Origin: Ectothiorhodospiraceae bacterium WFHF3C12
GTDB taxonomy: Bacteria > Pseudomonadota > Gammaproteobacteria > Nitrococcales > Nitrococcaceae
Length of the DNA stretch: 47,247 nucleotides
Assembly: GCA_013519935.1 (NCBI GenBank)
Contig: JACDUA010000032.1
Span: forward strand, 1 to 47,247
Direction of reading: 5' to 3'
Shown here: positions 37,850 to 45,347 of the stretch, in pieces
Layout: the number at the start of each line of letters is the position of its first letter
How positions within the stretch are numbered: position 1 is the first letter of the stretch
Notes under the pieces: generated by a model
Told to the model about the DNA's origin: nothing
What the model saw: only the letters and a program-made list of their open reading frames with translations
Database searches by the model: none
Made by a program: the position numbers and the translations under genes

Positions 37850-37884
37850 GTGTCCACAGATCCTGTGGATAACTCTGTGGATGA
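37850..37884. promoter_or_regulatory. Cluster of three DnaA-box-like sites
   Basis: A perfect DnaA box TGTGGATAA (37864-37872), a one-mismatch box TGTGGATGA (37876-37884) in the same direction, and an inverted two-mismatch box (37850-37858) lie within 35 bp. A fourth, TGTGTATAA, is at 38054-38062. The following 70 bases (37921-37990) are 59% A+T (41 of 70), unusual for this window. No gene is seen in 37730-38209. Possible roles: replication origin, DnaA titration or reactivation site, or DnaA-controlled promoter. Confidence 0.6.
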
Positions 37885-38053
37885 AGCCGTAACGTTGGCG
37901 CAAAGTTCCTGTCACAAGGGCATTCCCGTTAGATTGGCGACAAATTAGCCGACGCAAAAAAGTCTCGCATAGACAACAAGTTAAAGGATTGCTCTGCAAA
38001 TCCGATACATGAGTTGGCATGGGTGTACCCGGGTCGCCGGAGGGACGGCGGCT

Positions 38054-38062
38054 TGTGTATAA
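38054..38062. promoter_or_regulatory. Outlying DnaA-box-like site
   Basis: TGTGTATAA differs from the consensus TGTGGATAA at one base and has the same orientation as two boxes of the cluster 170 bp upstream. Confidence 0.4.
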
Positions 38063-38151
38063 GCACGGCGTTGTCAACCCCCTGAACAGGCGGATCGAGG
38101 GGGCGATTTCCGGCGCACGCCGCCGCTGCTTGCCGCTGACCGGGAACTCCA

Positions 38152-38179
38152 GCACCATCGCAACAGGTGGCGATGGTGC
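38152..38179. promoter_or_regulatory. Perfect 9-bp inverted repeat before the REC-CheC gene
   Basis: GCACCATCG and CGATGGTGC are separated by 10 bases and end 30 bases before the ATG at 38210. It could be an operator or a leader hairpin for the signalling operon. Confidence 0.5.
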
Positions 38180-38209
38180 CGTATAGCGCTCGCCCAGTGG
38201 GGAACGGAA

Positions 38210-39202
38210 ATGACAACGGCTGTGCTGATCTGCGACGACTCGGCTATGGCGCGCAAGCAGATCGCCCGGGCCCTGCCCGAGGGCTGGGACGTCAGCATCC
38301 GCTTCTCGGCCGACGGGCGCGAGGCGCTGGACGCGGTCTCACGGGGACAGGCCGATGTGCTGTTCCTCGACCTCAACATGCCGGGGATGGACGGCTACGA
38401 GGTACTCGCCGAGGTTGGCCGCCGGGATCTGTCCACGGTGGTCATCGTCGTCTCCGGGGACGTGCAGCCCGCGGCTCATCGCAAGGTCATGTCCCTCGGT
38501 GCCCTCGACTTCATCCGCAAACCCGTGGCCGCGGCGGAGCTCGAGCAGCTGCTGCGGCGATTCGGGTTGATCGACACCGCCGGTACCGGCGGGCCTGCCG
38601 CGGTGCCGCGAACCGAGGTGGATCTGCTCGACGCCGCCCGCGAGGTGGCCAATGTCGCCATGGGCCAGGCCGCCGACCGGCTGGCCCGGCTGCTGAACGT
38701 CTTCGTGTTGCTGCCCGTGCCCAATGTGGCCCGGCTGGCGCCTTCGGAACTGCGCATGGCCATGCAGGCGGTGGAGGAGCGGGACACGATCTCCGCCGTC
38801 TCCCAGGGGTTCATCGGGGCCGGCATCGCCGGCGAGGCGCTGCTGCTGTTTCACGATTCCAGCTTCCAGGACATGGCCCGGCTGCTGAATATCGACGGCG
38901 AGCTGGAAGCCGGCGTGGAGCTGGAGCTGCTCATGGACGTGGCCAATCTGTTGATCGGGGCATGTCTCAACGGCATCGCCGAGCAGCTGGACATGAAGTT
39001 CAGCCAGGGCCATCCGGCCGTGCTGGGCCGTCATGCCCGGGTCTCGGAGATCCTGGAGGCCCGGGCGCCGCTGTGGTCGGAGACCCTGGCTGTCGAGATC
39101 AACTACGCGGTCGAAGACCATGACATCCACTGTGACCTGCTCGTGCTGTTCGCGGAGGATTCGGTCCCGGCCCTGAACGACAAACTGGCCCACCTGCTGT
39201 GA
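38210..39202 (+). CDS. Response regulator with C-terminal CheC-type phosphatase domain
   Basis: A 330-residue cytoplasmic protein. The receiver (1-120) is complete: Asp9/Asp10, phospho-acceptor Asp54 (LFLDLNMPGMDG), Ser82 and Lys104 (RKP). The C-terminal half (about 135-330) is CheC/CheX-like: AREVANVAMGQAADRLARLL keeps the E-x2-N phosphatase motif, while the second copy reads LLMDVANLLIGACLNGIA. CheC proteins dephosphorylate CheY, so this may act on its own or another receiver. GGGGAACGGAA precedes ATG 38210. Its stop overlaps the GTG of the diguanylate cyclase gene (GTGA), making a coupled pair. Confidence 0.85.
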   Translation: MTTAVLICDDSAMARKQIARALPEGWDVSIRFSADGREALDAVSRGQADVLFLDLNMPGMDGYEVLAEVGRRDLSTVVIVVSGDVQPAAHRKVMSLGALDFIRKPVAAAELEQLLRRFGLIDTAGTGGPAAVPRTEVDLLDAAREVANVAMGQAADRLARLLNVFVLLPVPNVARLAPSELRMAMQAVEERDTISAVSQGFIGAGIAGEALLLFHDSSFQDMARLLNIDGELEAGVELELLMDVANLLIGACLNGIAEQLDMKFSQGHPAVLGRHARVSEILEARAPLWSETLAVEINYAVEDHDIHCDLLVLFAEDSVPALNDKLAHLL

Positions 39203-40164
39203 ACGAGCGTCGCGCCAGCACCGATCTCGACCAGTTCCACTGGATCATGGACATGCTCCAGAGCGTGGATGTCGGTCTGGTGGTGCTGGACGCCGGGTAC
39301 AGAATCCGCCTGTGGAACGGGTTCATGGAGAATCACAGCGGCATGACGCCGGATGAGGTGCGTGGCGAGAGCCTGTTCGAGCTGTTTCCGGAAGTCCCGG
39401 AGGCGTGGTTCCGGCGCAAGGCCGACGGCGTGTTCCTGCTGCGTAACCGCGCCTTCACGATCTGGGAACAGAGACCCTACCTGTTTCGCTTCCGCAATTA
39501 CCGGCCCATTACCGGTACCGCGCAGCACATGTACCAGAACATCACCCTCATGCCGCTGGTGAGCCCGGATGGCCGGGTGGGGCATATCTGCCTGCAGGTC
39601 TACGACGTCACCGAGGCGGCGGTCAGCCGCGGCGCGCTGGAGCGCGCGAACGACCGGCTGGAGGTGCTCAGCCGCACCGACTCGCTCACCGGGCTGCTCA
39701 ACCGCGGTGCCTGGGAGGAGGCGGTGGCGGAAGAGTTCCGGCGTTACCAGCGCACCGGTCAGGTGGCCTCACTGGTGATGTTCGACATCGATCATTTCAA
39801 GCACGTCAACGATACCCATGGCCATCCTGCCGGGGACGCCGTGATCCGGCAGGTGGCCGCCGTGTTGCGGGAGAACACGCGCCAGACGGATATCGGGGGC
39901 CGCTATGGGGGCGAGGAATTCGCGGTGGTGCTCATCGACACCGACGGCGAGCATGCACGCGTATTCGCCGAGCGGCTCCGGACCCAGGTGGAGGCCGCGG
40001 TGGCGCAGCACGAAGGGGAGCGGCTGCAGGTTACGATCAGCCTGGGTATCGCGCCCCTCGGGCCCGGGATCGGCGGTCACGCACAGTGGATCGAGCATGC
40101 GGACGCGGGTTTGTATGCCTCCAAGCGCGGCGGGCGCAACCGCTATACCCTGTATCGTCCCTGA
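39199..40164 (+). CDS. PAS-GGDEF diguanylate cyclase
   Basis: A 321-residue cytoplasmic protein with an N-terminal PAS-like domain (about 15-145) and a GGDEF domain (about 155-320). The active-site signature is GGEEF (237-241) and the RQTD I-site (228-231) lies five residues upstream, so it should make c-di-GMP and be feedback-inhibited. DSLTGLLNR and FDIDHFKHVNDTHGH are canonical. Its GTG start overlaps the upstream REC-CheC stop by four bases. The pair probably couples a chemotaxis-like phosphorelay to c-di-GMP output. Confidence 0.92.
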   Translation: MNERRASTDLDQFHWIMDMLQSVDVGLVVLDAGYRIRLWNGFMENHSGMTPDEVRGESLFELFPEVPEAWFRRKADGVFLLRNRAFTIWEQRPYLFRFRNYRPITGTAQHMYQNITLMPLVSPDGRVGHICLQVYDVTEAAVSRGALERANDRLEVLSRTDSLTGLLNRGAWEEAVAEEFRRYQRTGQVASLVMFDIDHFKHVNDTHGHPAGDAVIRQVAAVLRENTRQTDIGGRYGGEEFAVVLIDTDGEHARVFAERLRTQVEAAVAQHEGERLQVTISLGIAPLGPGIGGHAQWIEHADAGLYASKRGGRNRYTLYRP

Positions 40165-40182
40165 GGCGGACACGGCCGGGCA

Positions 40183-40212
40183 TTGACTCGCGCGGGCGGT
40201 GCCCCATATATA
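40183..40212 (+). promoter_or_regulatory. Sigma70-type promoter of the EF-hand gene
   Basis: TTGACT (40183-40188), 18 bases, TATATA (40207-40212). The EF-hand start is 31 bases downstream of the -10. Confidence 0.6.
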
Positions 40213-40242
40213 CCCCACGGAGTAACCCGGAGGCGGTGTGTC

Positions 40243-40533
40243 ATGTGGGTGCGCGAAATGATGCTCAGTGCGGCGGTGCTGGCGTTGCTGGCGGTGCCGG
40301 CCGGCGCGGATCCGCTGGAGTCGGATCGGGAGTTCCACGTCATAGATCGTGACGACAATGGCGCGATCGAGCTGGACGAGGCCGAGCGCAACACGGTGTA
40401 CCCGCTGCTGGCCTTCGTGTTCGATGCCGTGGACCTGGACGGCAGCGGCGCCATCGAATACCGCGAATGGGACCGCGCCCGGTTTTACGTGCGCGGCCTG
40501 GATGCCGGTGGACCCGGCGCGGCCGGCTTCTAG
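40243..40533 (+). CDS. Exported EF-hand calcium-binding protein
   Basis: A 96-residue protein with a signal peptide (about 1-24, ending PAGADP) and two EF-hand loops, DRDDNGAIELDE and DLDGSGAIEYRE, both with the full D-x-D-x-(D/N/S)-G..E ligand pattern. They form a paired EF-hand domain, probably a periplasmic Ca2+ buffer or sensor. GGAGG lies nine bases before ATG 40243. Partner unknown. Confidence 0.82.
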   Translation: MWVREMMLSAAVLALLAVPAGADPLESDREFHVIDRDDNGAIELDEAERNTVYPLLAFVFDAVDLDGSGAIEYREWDRARFYVRGLDAGGPGAAGF

Positions 40534-40641
40534 CCCCGAACCGCGTGCGCCGGTGAAGGCGGCGCCAGGTGCGAGCAGGCCCGGGCATCCACTGCTGCCC
40601 GGCGGGTATCGAATTACGACTACTATGGAGGACAACAACGC

Positions 40642-41007
40642 ATGAGTGATGCCACCCAGCAGGTCCAGGAGATCTCGCCCGAGCAGGCCCGGCAGCTGCG
40701 CGACGATGGCAGGGCCGTCATCATCGACGTCCGCGAGCCCCATGAATATCAGGCGGAGCGCATCCATGGCGCGCTGCTTTATCCGCTTTCCACCTTCGAT
40801 CCGGCCGGACTGCCGGAGGACGGTGACAAGCAGGTGATCTTCCACTGCGGCGTCGGCGGGCGGTCCATGAAGGCGGCCCAGCAGTGTCTGGCGTCCGGGC
40901 GTCCGGTGGCGGCCCACATCACTGGCGGCCTCAAGGCGTGGAAGGACAGCGGCCTGCCCACCGTCAACGTCGATCCCCGCACCGGCCAGGTGGTGGACAA
41001 CGGCTGA
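40642..41007 (+). CDS. Single-domain rhodanese
   Basis: A 121-residue cytoplasmic sulfurtransferase. The rhodanese fold is clear: IIDVREPHEYQAERIHGALLYPLS and the active loop HCGVGGRS with Cys69, then GGLKAWKDSGLP. It may carry persulfide sulfur. TGGAGGACAACAACGC precedes ATG 40642. The sirtuin gene follows after 34 bp and may be cotranscribed. Confidence 0.93.
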   Translation: MSDATQQVQEISPEQARQLRDDGRAVIIDVREPHEYQAERIHGALLYPLSTFDPAGLPEDGDKQVIFHCGVGGRSMKAAQQCLASGRPVAAHITGGLKAWKDSGLPTVNVDPRTGQVVDNG

Positions 41008-41041
41008 TGATCGGCGCAGACGGACTGAAGCGTCACGGCTG

Positions 41042-41890
41042 ATGGCTGCAAGCGTCGTCGAGGGCGTGCCGCCGGAGCGGGCGGTCGATGCCGTGGCCGG
41101 GTTCCTGGTGGGCCGGCGGCGGCCGTTCGTGCTCACTGGCGCCGGATGCAGCACCGGCTCCGGGATTCCCGACTACCGGGACAATGACGGCGCATGGAAG
41201 CGCAGCCCGCCGATGCAATGGCAGCTGTTTCGAAGCTCCGGCCCCGCCCGGCGCCGCTACTGGGCCCGCAGTTTCGTTGGCTGGCCCAGGGTCGCCGCGG
41301 CCCGCCCGAATACCGCCCACGCCGCTCTGGCGGCCCTGGCGGGACGCGTGCCCGGTTTGCGGCTGGTTACCCAGAACGTGGATGGCCTCCACCAGCGGGC
41401 CGGCTCCTCGCGGGTCATCGATCTCCACGGCCGCCTGGACCGGGTGCTGTGTCTGGACTGTGGCGTGGTTGAGCCACGCGCGGCCTATCAGGAGCGGCTT
41501 GGGAGCCTGAACCCGGCCTGGCGGACGGATGACGGGCCCATGGCACCCGATGGCGACGCCGACCTGGGCGAGACCGGCTACGAGGATTTCCGGGTGGCGG
41601 CCTGTGCCCGTTGCGGCGGCATCGTGAAACCCGACGTGGTTTTTTTTGGCGAGAACGTGCCGCGGGAGCGTGTTGCGGAGAGCTTCGCAGCCCTGGAGGC
41701 CGCCGATGCCGTGCTGGTTGTGGGGTCGTCTCTGATGGTCTGGTCCGGTTACCGCTTCGTGCGTCGCGCCCGGGCGCTCGGCATTCCCGTGGCGGTGCTC
41801 AATCAGGGCCGCACCCGGGCCGACGACGAAGTGGATCTTAAGGTCAGCGCCTGCTGCACCGAGGTGCTGCCGGCGCTGATCGGGGGCTGA
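41042..41890 (+). CDS. NAD-dependent protein deacylase (sirtuin, SIRT4-like)
   Basis: A 282-residue Sir2 enzyme. NAD-site GAGCSTGSGIPDYR (33-46), TQNVDGLH (110-117), catalytic His129 (DLHG), a structural zinc site Cys137/Cys140 and Cys188/Cys191, KPDVVFFGENVP and VVGSSLMVWSGYR. The GCSTGSGIPDYRD form and the insert after the first zinc pair match class II sirtuins, so acyl-removing or ADP-ribosylating activity is possible. ATG 41042 has no clear ribosome site. Its stop abuts the stop of the convergent DUF924 gene with no gap. Confidence 0.9.
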   Translation: MAASVVEGVPPERAVDAVAGFLVGRRRPFVLTGAGCSTGSGIPDYRDNDGAWKRSPPMQWQLFRSSGPARRRYWARSFVGWPRVAAARPNTAHAALAALAGRVPGLRLVTQNVDGLHQRAGSSRVIDLHGRLDRVLCLDCGVVEPRAAYQERLGSLNPAWRTDDGPMAPDGDADLGETGYEDFRVAACARCGGIVKPDVVFFGENVPRERVAESFAALEAADAVLVVGSSLMVWSGYRFVRRARALGIPVAVLNQGRTRADDEVDLKVSACCTEVLPALIGG

Positions 41891-42496
41891 TCAGAAGCCG
41901 GCGCCGGGCTCGCGCAGATAGGCTTCTTCCTCGGGGGTGTCGGGGCGGCCGAGAATCGCGTTGCGGTGAGGAAAGCGCCCGAAACGGTCGATCACCACCC
42001 TGTGCTGCTCGGCGAAATCGAGGAACGTGTCGAACGCGCTTTGCTGGTGGGGCTCGACGGCGTCGCGCAGCGTCCGGAACGCATCCACCGCGCGGGCCTG
42101 CAGGGCGGCGTCCTCGGCGTGCTCCATCGGCAGGTAGAGAAAGACCCGCTCGATCGGGCGCAGGCGCTCGTCGTGGCCTTTTTCAATACCGTCCAGGCAC
42201 AAGGCCAGGGCCTTCGGATCGTCGGCGAACGCCGCCGCCGTCCCGCGGTGGATGTTCCGCGGAAACTGGTCCAGCAGAATGACCAGGGCCAGCCGACCCA
42301 TGGGGTTCGTGGCCCAGCCGTCCAGTGCGCCGCTGCCGGCCTCGGCGACGAGATCACCGAAACGCTCGCGGATCTCCGCGTCAGTCTGCTCGGACTTGCG
42401 CCACCACAACCCCGCCTGGCGCTCCGCGACGCGGGCATCGTCGTCGATATCGCCAAACCAGAAGTGGTGAACGTCCTCAATGCGTGGGTCCTCCAT
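41891..42496 (-). CDS. DUF924 family protein
   Basis: A 201-residue helical cytoplasmic protein with the DUF924 signature: HHFWFGDIDDDARVAER.., LWWRKSEQTDAEIRERF, LALVILLDQFPRNIHRGTAAAFA, ERVFLYLPMEHAED, GRFPHRNAILGR and a C-terminal LREPGAGF. Function is unknown; TPR-like fold has been suggested. AGGA lies five bases before the ATG. It is downstream of the degenerate GGDEF gene by 49 bp on the minus strand. Confidence 0.9.
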   Translation of the reverse strand: MEDPRIEDVHHFWFGDIDDDARVAERQAGLWWRKSEQTDAEIRERFGDLVAEAGSGALDGWATNPMGRLALVILLDQFPRNIHRGTAAAFADDPKALALCLDGIEKGHDERLRPIERVFLYLPMEHAEDAALQARAVDAFRTLRDAVEPHQQSAFDTFLDFAEQHRVVIDRFGRFPHRNAILGRPDTPEEEAYLREPGAGF

Positions 42497-42545
42497 CGCG
42501 GTCCTGCCTCCCGAATGCCATGCCCCACGGGCGAATCGTCTGGTC

Positions 42546-42971
42546 TCAGTCCAGTATCACGTCCATGCCCTGGACGGCCAACCCTTCCCGGTCGGCGCGG
42601 CACAATGCGGCCTGCGCGTGGCGCAGCAGCGCGCAGGCATTCTCTGGCCTGCGCGGCGCGGCCATCGCCAGGCCCATCCGGCAGCCTCCGGGGAGCGCCC
42701 CGTGCACGCGGTATGCCACCCGGTAGGCGGCCTCGGGGGAGGTTGCCGGCAGCGCCGCGGCTACACGGCCGTCGTCCAGCTCGAACGGCCCAAAGGCACT
42801 TGCTGGCAGCGCATCGCCGAGGGCCGCGCGGACACCGCCGGCCTCCGCGGCGTGGCCGGGGTCGATCAGCATCAGGCACAATGGCAGGGATTGGCCGCGG
42901 GCCTCCTCCCAGCCTGCGCGCAGCCAGTCCGGCATGTCCCCGCGGTGCGGCCGCGAATCGTCCTCGTTCAT
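42546..42971 (-). CDS. Degenerate GGDEF-like protein
   Basis: A 141-residue protein with the outline of a GGDEF domain: DWLRAGWEEARGQSLPLCLMLIDPGH at the front and PENACALLRHAQAALCRADREG at the back, but the signature is replaced by FELDDGRVAAAL and metal-binding residues are missing. It cannot be an active cyclase; it may be a c-di-GMP receptor, an allosteric partner or a decaying gene. The start is ATG 42971 or 42986; neither has a good ribosome site and the latter overlaps the divergent vanZ-like start. Confidence 0.6.
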   Translation of the reverse strand: MNEDDSRPHRGDMPDWLRAGWEEARGQSLPLCLMLIDPGHAAEAGGVRAALGDALPASAFGPFELDDGRVAAALPATSPEAAYRVAYRVHGALPGGCRMGLAMAAPRRPENACALLRHAQAALCRADREGLAVQGMDVILD

Positions 42972-42984
42972 CGGAAACACCCGC

Positions 42985-43416
42985 ATGCAGCAGCGTAACC
43001 GGCAGCATACACCCGACGCCGGCGGGCCGTGGCCGCCGGCGCTCGGCCGTGCCACCCTCTGGCGCGTTCTGGCGCTGGCCCTGGTGCTGGCTGTCGGGGT
43101 GCTGTCGCTGATGCCCGCCCCGCCGGCCCCGCCCCGAATCCTGGAATGGGACAAGGCCCAGCATGTGCTGGCCTACCTGGTACTGGCCTGGTGGTGCCTA
43201 CAGTGCTGGCCTCGCCGGGCCGTCGCGGTAGTGGCGGGGCTGATTGTCTACGGCATTGCTCTGGAAGGCCTGCAGGCGCTGTCGCCGGCGCGGATGCTGG
43301 AGCTCGGCGACATGCTCGCCAACACCCTCGGTGCCGTGGCCGGGGCCGCGTTGCTCGCGTGGCCGCCGGCGCGGGTGCTGCCGCTGGCCGATCGTTTGCT
43401 CGGTGGCCGACAGTGA
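42985..43416 (+). CDS. VanZ-like membrane protein
   Basis: A 143-residue inner-membrane protein with four hydrophobic segments. VanZ features: LSLMPAPPAPP after the first segment, EWDKAQHVLAYLVLAWW, GLIVYGIALEGLQAL and DMLANTLGAVAGA. The role of VanZ-like proteins is unclear outside teicoplanin resistance. ATG 42985 overlaps the divergent degenerate GGDEF start region. Its TGA overlaps the GTG of the next gene, so the two are coupled. Confidence 0.82.
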   Translation: MQQRNRQHTPDAGGPWPPALGRATLWRVLALALVLAVGVLSLMPAPPAPPRILEWDKAQHVLAYLVLAWWCLQCWPRRAVAVVAGLIVYGIALEGLQALSPARMLELGDMLANTLGAVAGAALLAWPPARVLPLADRLLGGRQ

Positions 43417-44069
43417 GCGGGCTCGCGCTGCCCGCCGGCTGGTGGATCGCGTTGTGGGTGATGGGTGCCCTGGCGCTGCTGAGCGCCGCCCGCTTCCTGC
43501 CCTACCGGGTGCTATGGAACAGTCCCACCGCCCAGCACCTGTTCTTCGCCGCCTGTCTCGGTCTGACCCTGCTGTGGTCGGTCAGGGCCGGCATTACACC
43601 GGGGCTGGGGGTGCATTTCCTGGGCGTCACGGCGCTGACGCTGATGGTGGGCTGGCCGCTGGCCATCGTGGCCACGCTGGTGGCTAGCGGGCTCAATGCG
43701 CTCTTCGGCCTCATCGAGCCGAGCTTGGTGCCATTCGAATTCGTGCTCAACGGCGTGGTTCCGGTGGCGGTGAGCCACTGGGTGCGGCTCGTGCTGGAGC
43801 GGCTGTTCCCGCCGCACCTGTTCGTCTACCTGCTCGGCTGCGGTTTCGCCGGCGGCGTGCTCGCGGGGCTGGCCAGCCGTGGCGCCACCGCGGCGGTGCT
43901 GGTGCTGGCCGCCGCCTATTCCGGAGATCGGGTCGCGGGGGAGCTGGGCGTCATCATGGCACTGACGACCCTGCCGGAAGGGGTTATAAATGGCATGATC
44001 GTGACCGTTATGGCGGTCTACCGGCCCGAGTGGGTCAAGGAGTTCGACGACAGCCGGTATCTGGGATGA
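43413..44069 (+). CDS. CbiM-like energy-coupling-factor permease
   Basis: A 218-residue inner-membrane protein with six or seven hydrophobic segments. It has the form of gammaproteobacterial ECF permease-like proteins, ending in INGMIVTVMAVYRPEWVKEFDDSRYLG (PEGVINGM and RPEWVKEFDD blocks). No ECF ATPase, T-component or metal-binding N-terminal MHIPDG motif is present. It starts with GTG 43413 overlapping the vanZ-like stop by four bases. Cobalt or nickel is the usual substrate of the superfamily, but here it is open. Confidence 0.78.
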   Translation: MSGLALPAGWWIALWVMGALALLSAARFLPYRVLWNSPTAQHLFFAACLGLTLLWSVRAGITPGLGVHFLGVTALTLMVGWPLAIVATLVASGLNALFGLIEPSLVPFEFVLNGVVPVAVSHWVRLVLERLFPPHLFVYLLGCGFAGGVLAGLASRGATAAVLVLAAAYSGDRVAGELGVIMALTTLPEGVINGMIVTVMAVYRPEWVKEFDDSRYLG

Positions 44070-44092
44070 CCGGTCGTCCAGAGGAGAGCGTC

Positions 44093-45202
44093 ATGGTAAG
44101 CGCGACCGCGAAGCGATGGATGACCGCTCTGGCCTTGCTGGCGCTGGCGGCCGCGGCCGGCGCCCAGACCATGGGCGAGCACGTGCGCATCACCCGGCCG
44201 GCCGAGGCGGACAGTTACCTGCTCGGCCGCAGCGTGCTGGTGGAGGCCCCGGTGGCGGGCGACGTGGTTGCCGCCGGCCAGGACGTCACCCTGGGCAGTG
44301 AGGTCGCCGAGGACGTGATTGCCGCTGCCGAGCAGCTGACCGTCTCCGGCCGCATCGCCGATGACCTGCGCGGCCTCGCCCGGCGTCTGGATGTTAGCGG
44401 ACGCGTCCACGGTCATGCCGTCCTCGCCGGTTGGCGGGTGCACCTCGCGGAAGGCTCGCAGGTGGGGGACTGGTTCTGGGGGACCGGCGCGGAGATCCGG
44501 CTCGACGGCGTGGTGGTGGGGGATGTCCGCCTGCGCGCCGCGGAGGTCATTATCGGCGGCGCCATTGGCGGCGATACCGAGATCGTGGCGGACTCGGTGA
44601 CCGTCCTGCCGGGGGCGAGCTTCGCGGGCGATCTGCGCATCCGCAGCGAGCAGCCGGTGAACGTGCCTGACGGCGTCAACATCGGCGGCGTGTTCTCGCA
44701 GTCGCGCCTGTCGGCCCCGTCGGCGGCCGAGGGCGATGGCGACGGCGGGTTCACGGGCTGGGTCCTGGTCGCCGTGTTCGTCCTGGTGCTGCTGTTTCTG
44801 TTGCCCCGGTCGACGCGCGGGACCGTGGCGCTGCTGCGCGAGCGGCCGCTGGCGAGCCTGGGTCTGGGACTGGCGATCCTGGCGGCCGGGCCCCTGCTGG
44901 GTATCCTGCTGGTGGCCAGCGGGCTGGGTGCGCTGCTGGGTCTGGCGTGGCTGCTGGTCTACCTGTTGCTGCTGATCGCCGGCGTGCACGCCGGCGTCAG
45001 CACCCTGGCCGACGGCTGTCTGGAGATGCTCGGCCGCCGGCCCTTGGCCGGCTGGCGGGGGGCTGTGGCCGTGATCGCGGCGGTGCTCGTCGTGGCCCTG
45101 GTGAGCTGGATTCCGTGGCTCGGGCCCCTGCTGCTGTTCCTCGGCCTGCTCGCCGGGGTCGGCGCGAGCGGCCTCGGGTTGTGGCGGTGGCGGTTCGGTT
45201 GA
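44093..45202 (+). CDS. Bactofilin-like beta-helix protein with C-terminal membrane domain
   Basis: A 369-residue exported membrane protein: signal peptide (1-23, ending AGAQT), a beta-helix region (about 25-200) with turns such as EAPVAGDVVAAGQDV, SGRIADDLRGLAR and GGAIGGDTEIVAD, then four membrane segments (about 218-238, 256-300 and 325-358). The soluble half resembles the polymer-forming bactofilin fold placed on the periplasmic side. GAGGAGAG precedes ATG 44093. It is 23 bp from the ECF permease gene, in the same operon. Confidence 0.75.
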   Translation: MVSATAKRWMTALALLALAAAAGAQTMGEHVRITRPAEADSYLLGRSVLVEAPVAGDVVAAGQDVTLGSEVAEDVIAAAEQLTVSGRIADDLRGLARRLDVSGRVHGHAVLAGWRVHLAEGSQVGDWFWGTGAEIRLDGVVVGDVRLRAAEVIIGGAIGGDTEIVADSVTVLPGASFAGDLRIRSEQPVNVPDGVNIGGVFSQSRLSAPSAAEGDGDGGFTGWVLVAVFVLVLLFLLPRSTRGTVALLRERPLASLGLGLAILAAGPLLGILLVASGLGALLGLAWLLVYLLLLIAGVHAGVSTLADGCLEMLGRRPLAGWRGAVAVIAAVLVVALVSWIPWLGPLLLFLGLLAGVGASGLGLWRWRFG

Positions 45203-45254
45203 ACGGGGAGCCGGGAGGCCGCGAAACCGGTCGTTCCGTCCGGTGCTCCGTCGT

Positions 45255-45283
45255 TTGAGAATGAATGTTATTTGCACTATTAT
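45255..45283 (+). promoter_or_regulatory. Promoter with Fur-box-like operator for the exbB operon
   Basis: TTGAGA (45255-45260), exactly 17 bases, TATTAT (45278-45283), both 5 of 6 to consensus. A Fur-box-like 19-mer at 45257-45275 matches GATAATGATAATCATTATC at 12 of 19 and covers the -35 and spacer, the right place for iron repression. Confidence 0.65.
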
Positions 45284-45347
45284 CTAGCGCGCTGACCGTT
45301 CAGCATTCTCCCTGCAACGCTTCGCCGCCACTTCGGATCTGTCGCTC

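Noticed and set aside
41888-41893. Abutting stop codons of the sirtuin and DUF924 genes as a regulatory site
   Set aside because: Zero-gap convergent genes occur by chance in compact genomes, and the short palindrome there is simply two facing TGA codons.
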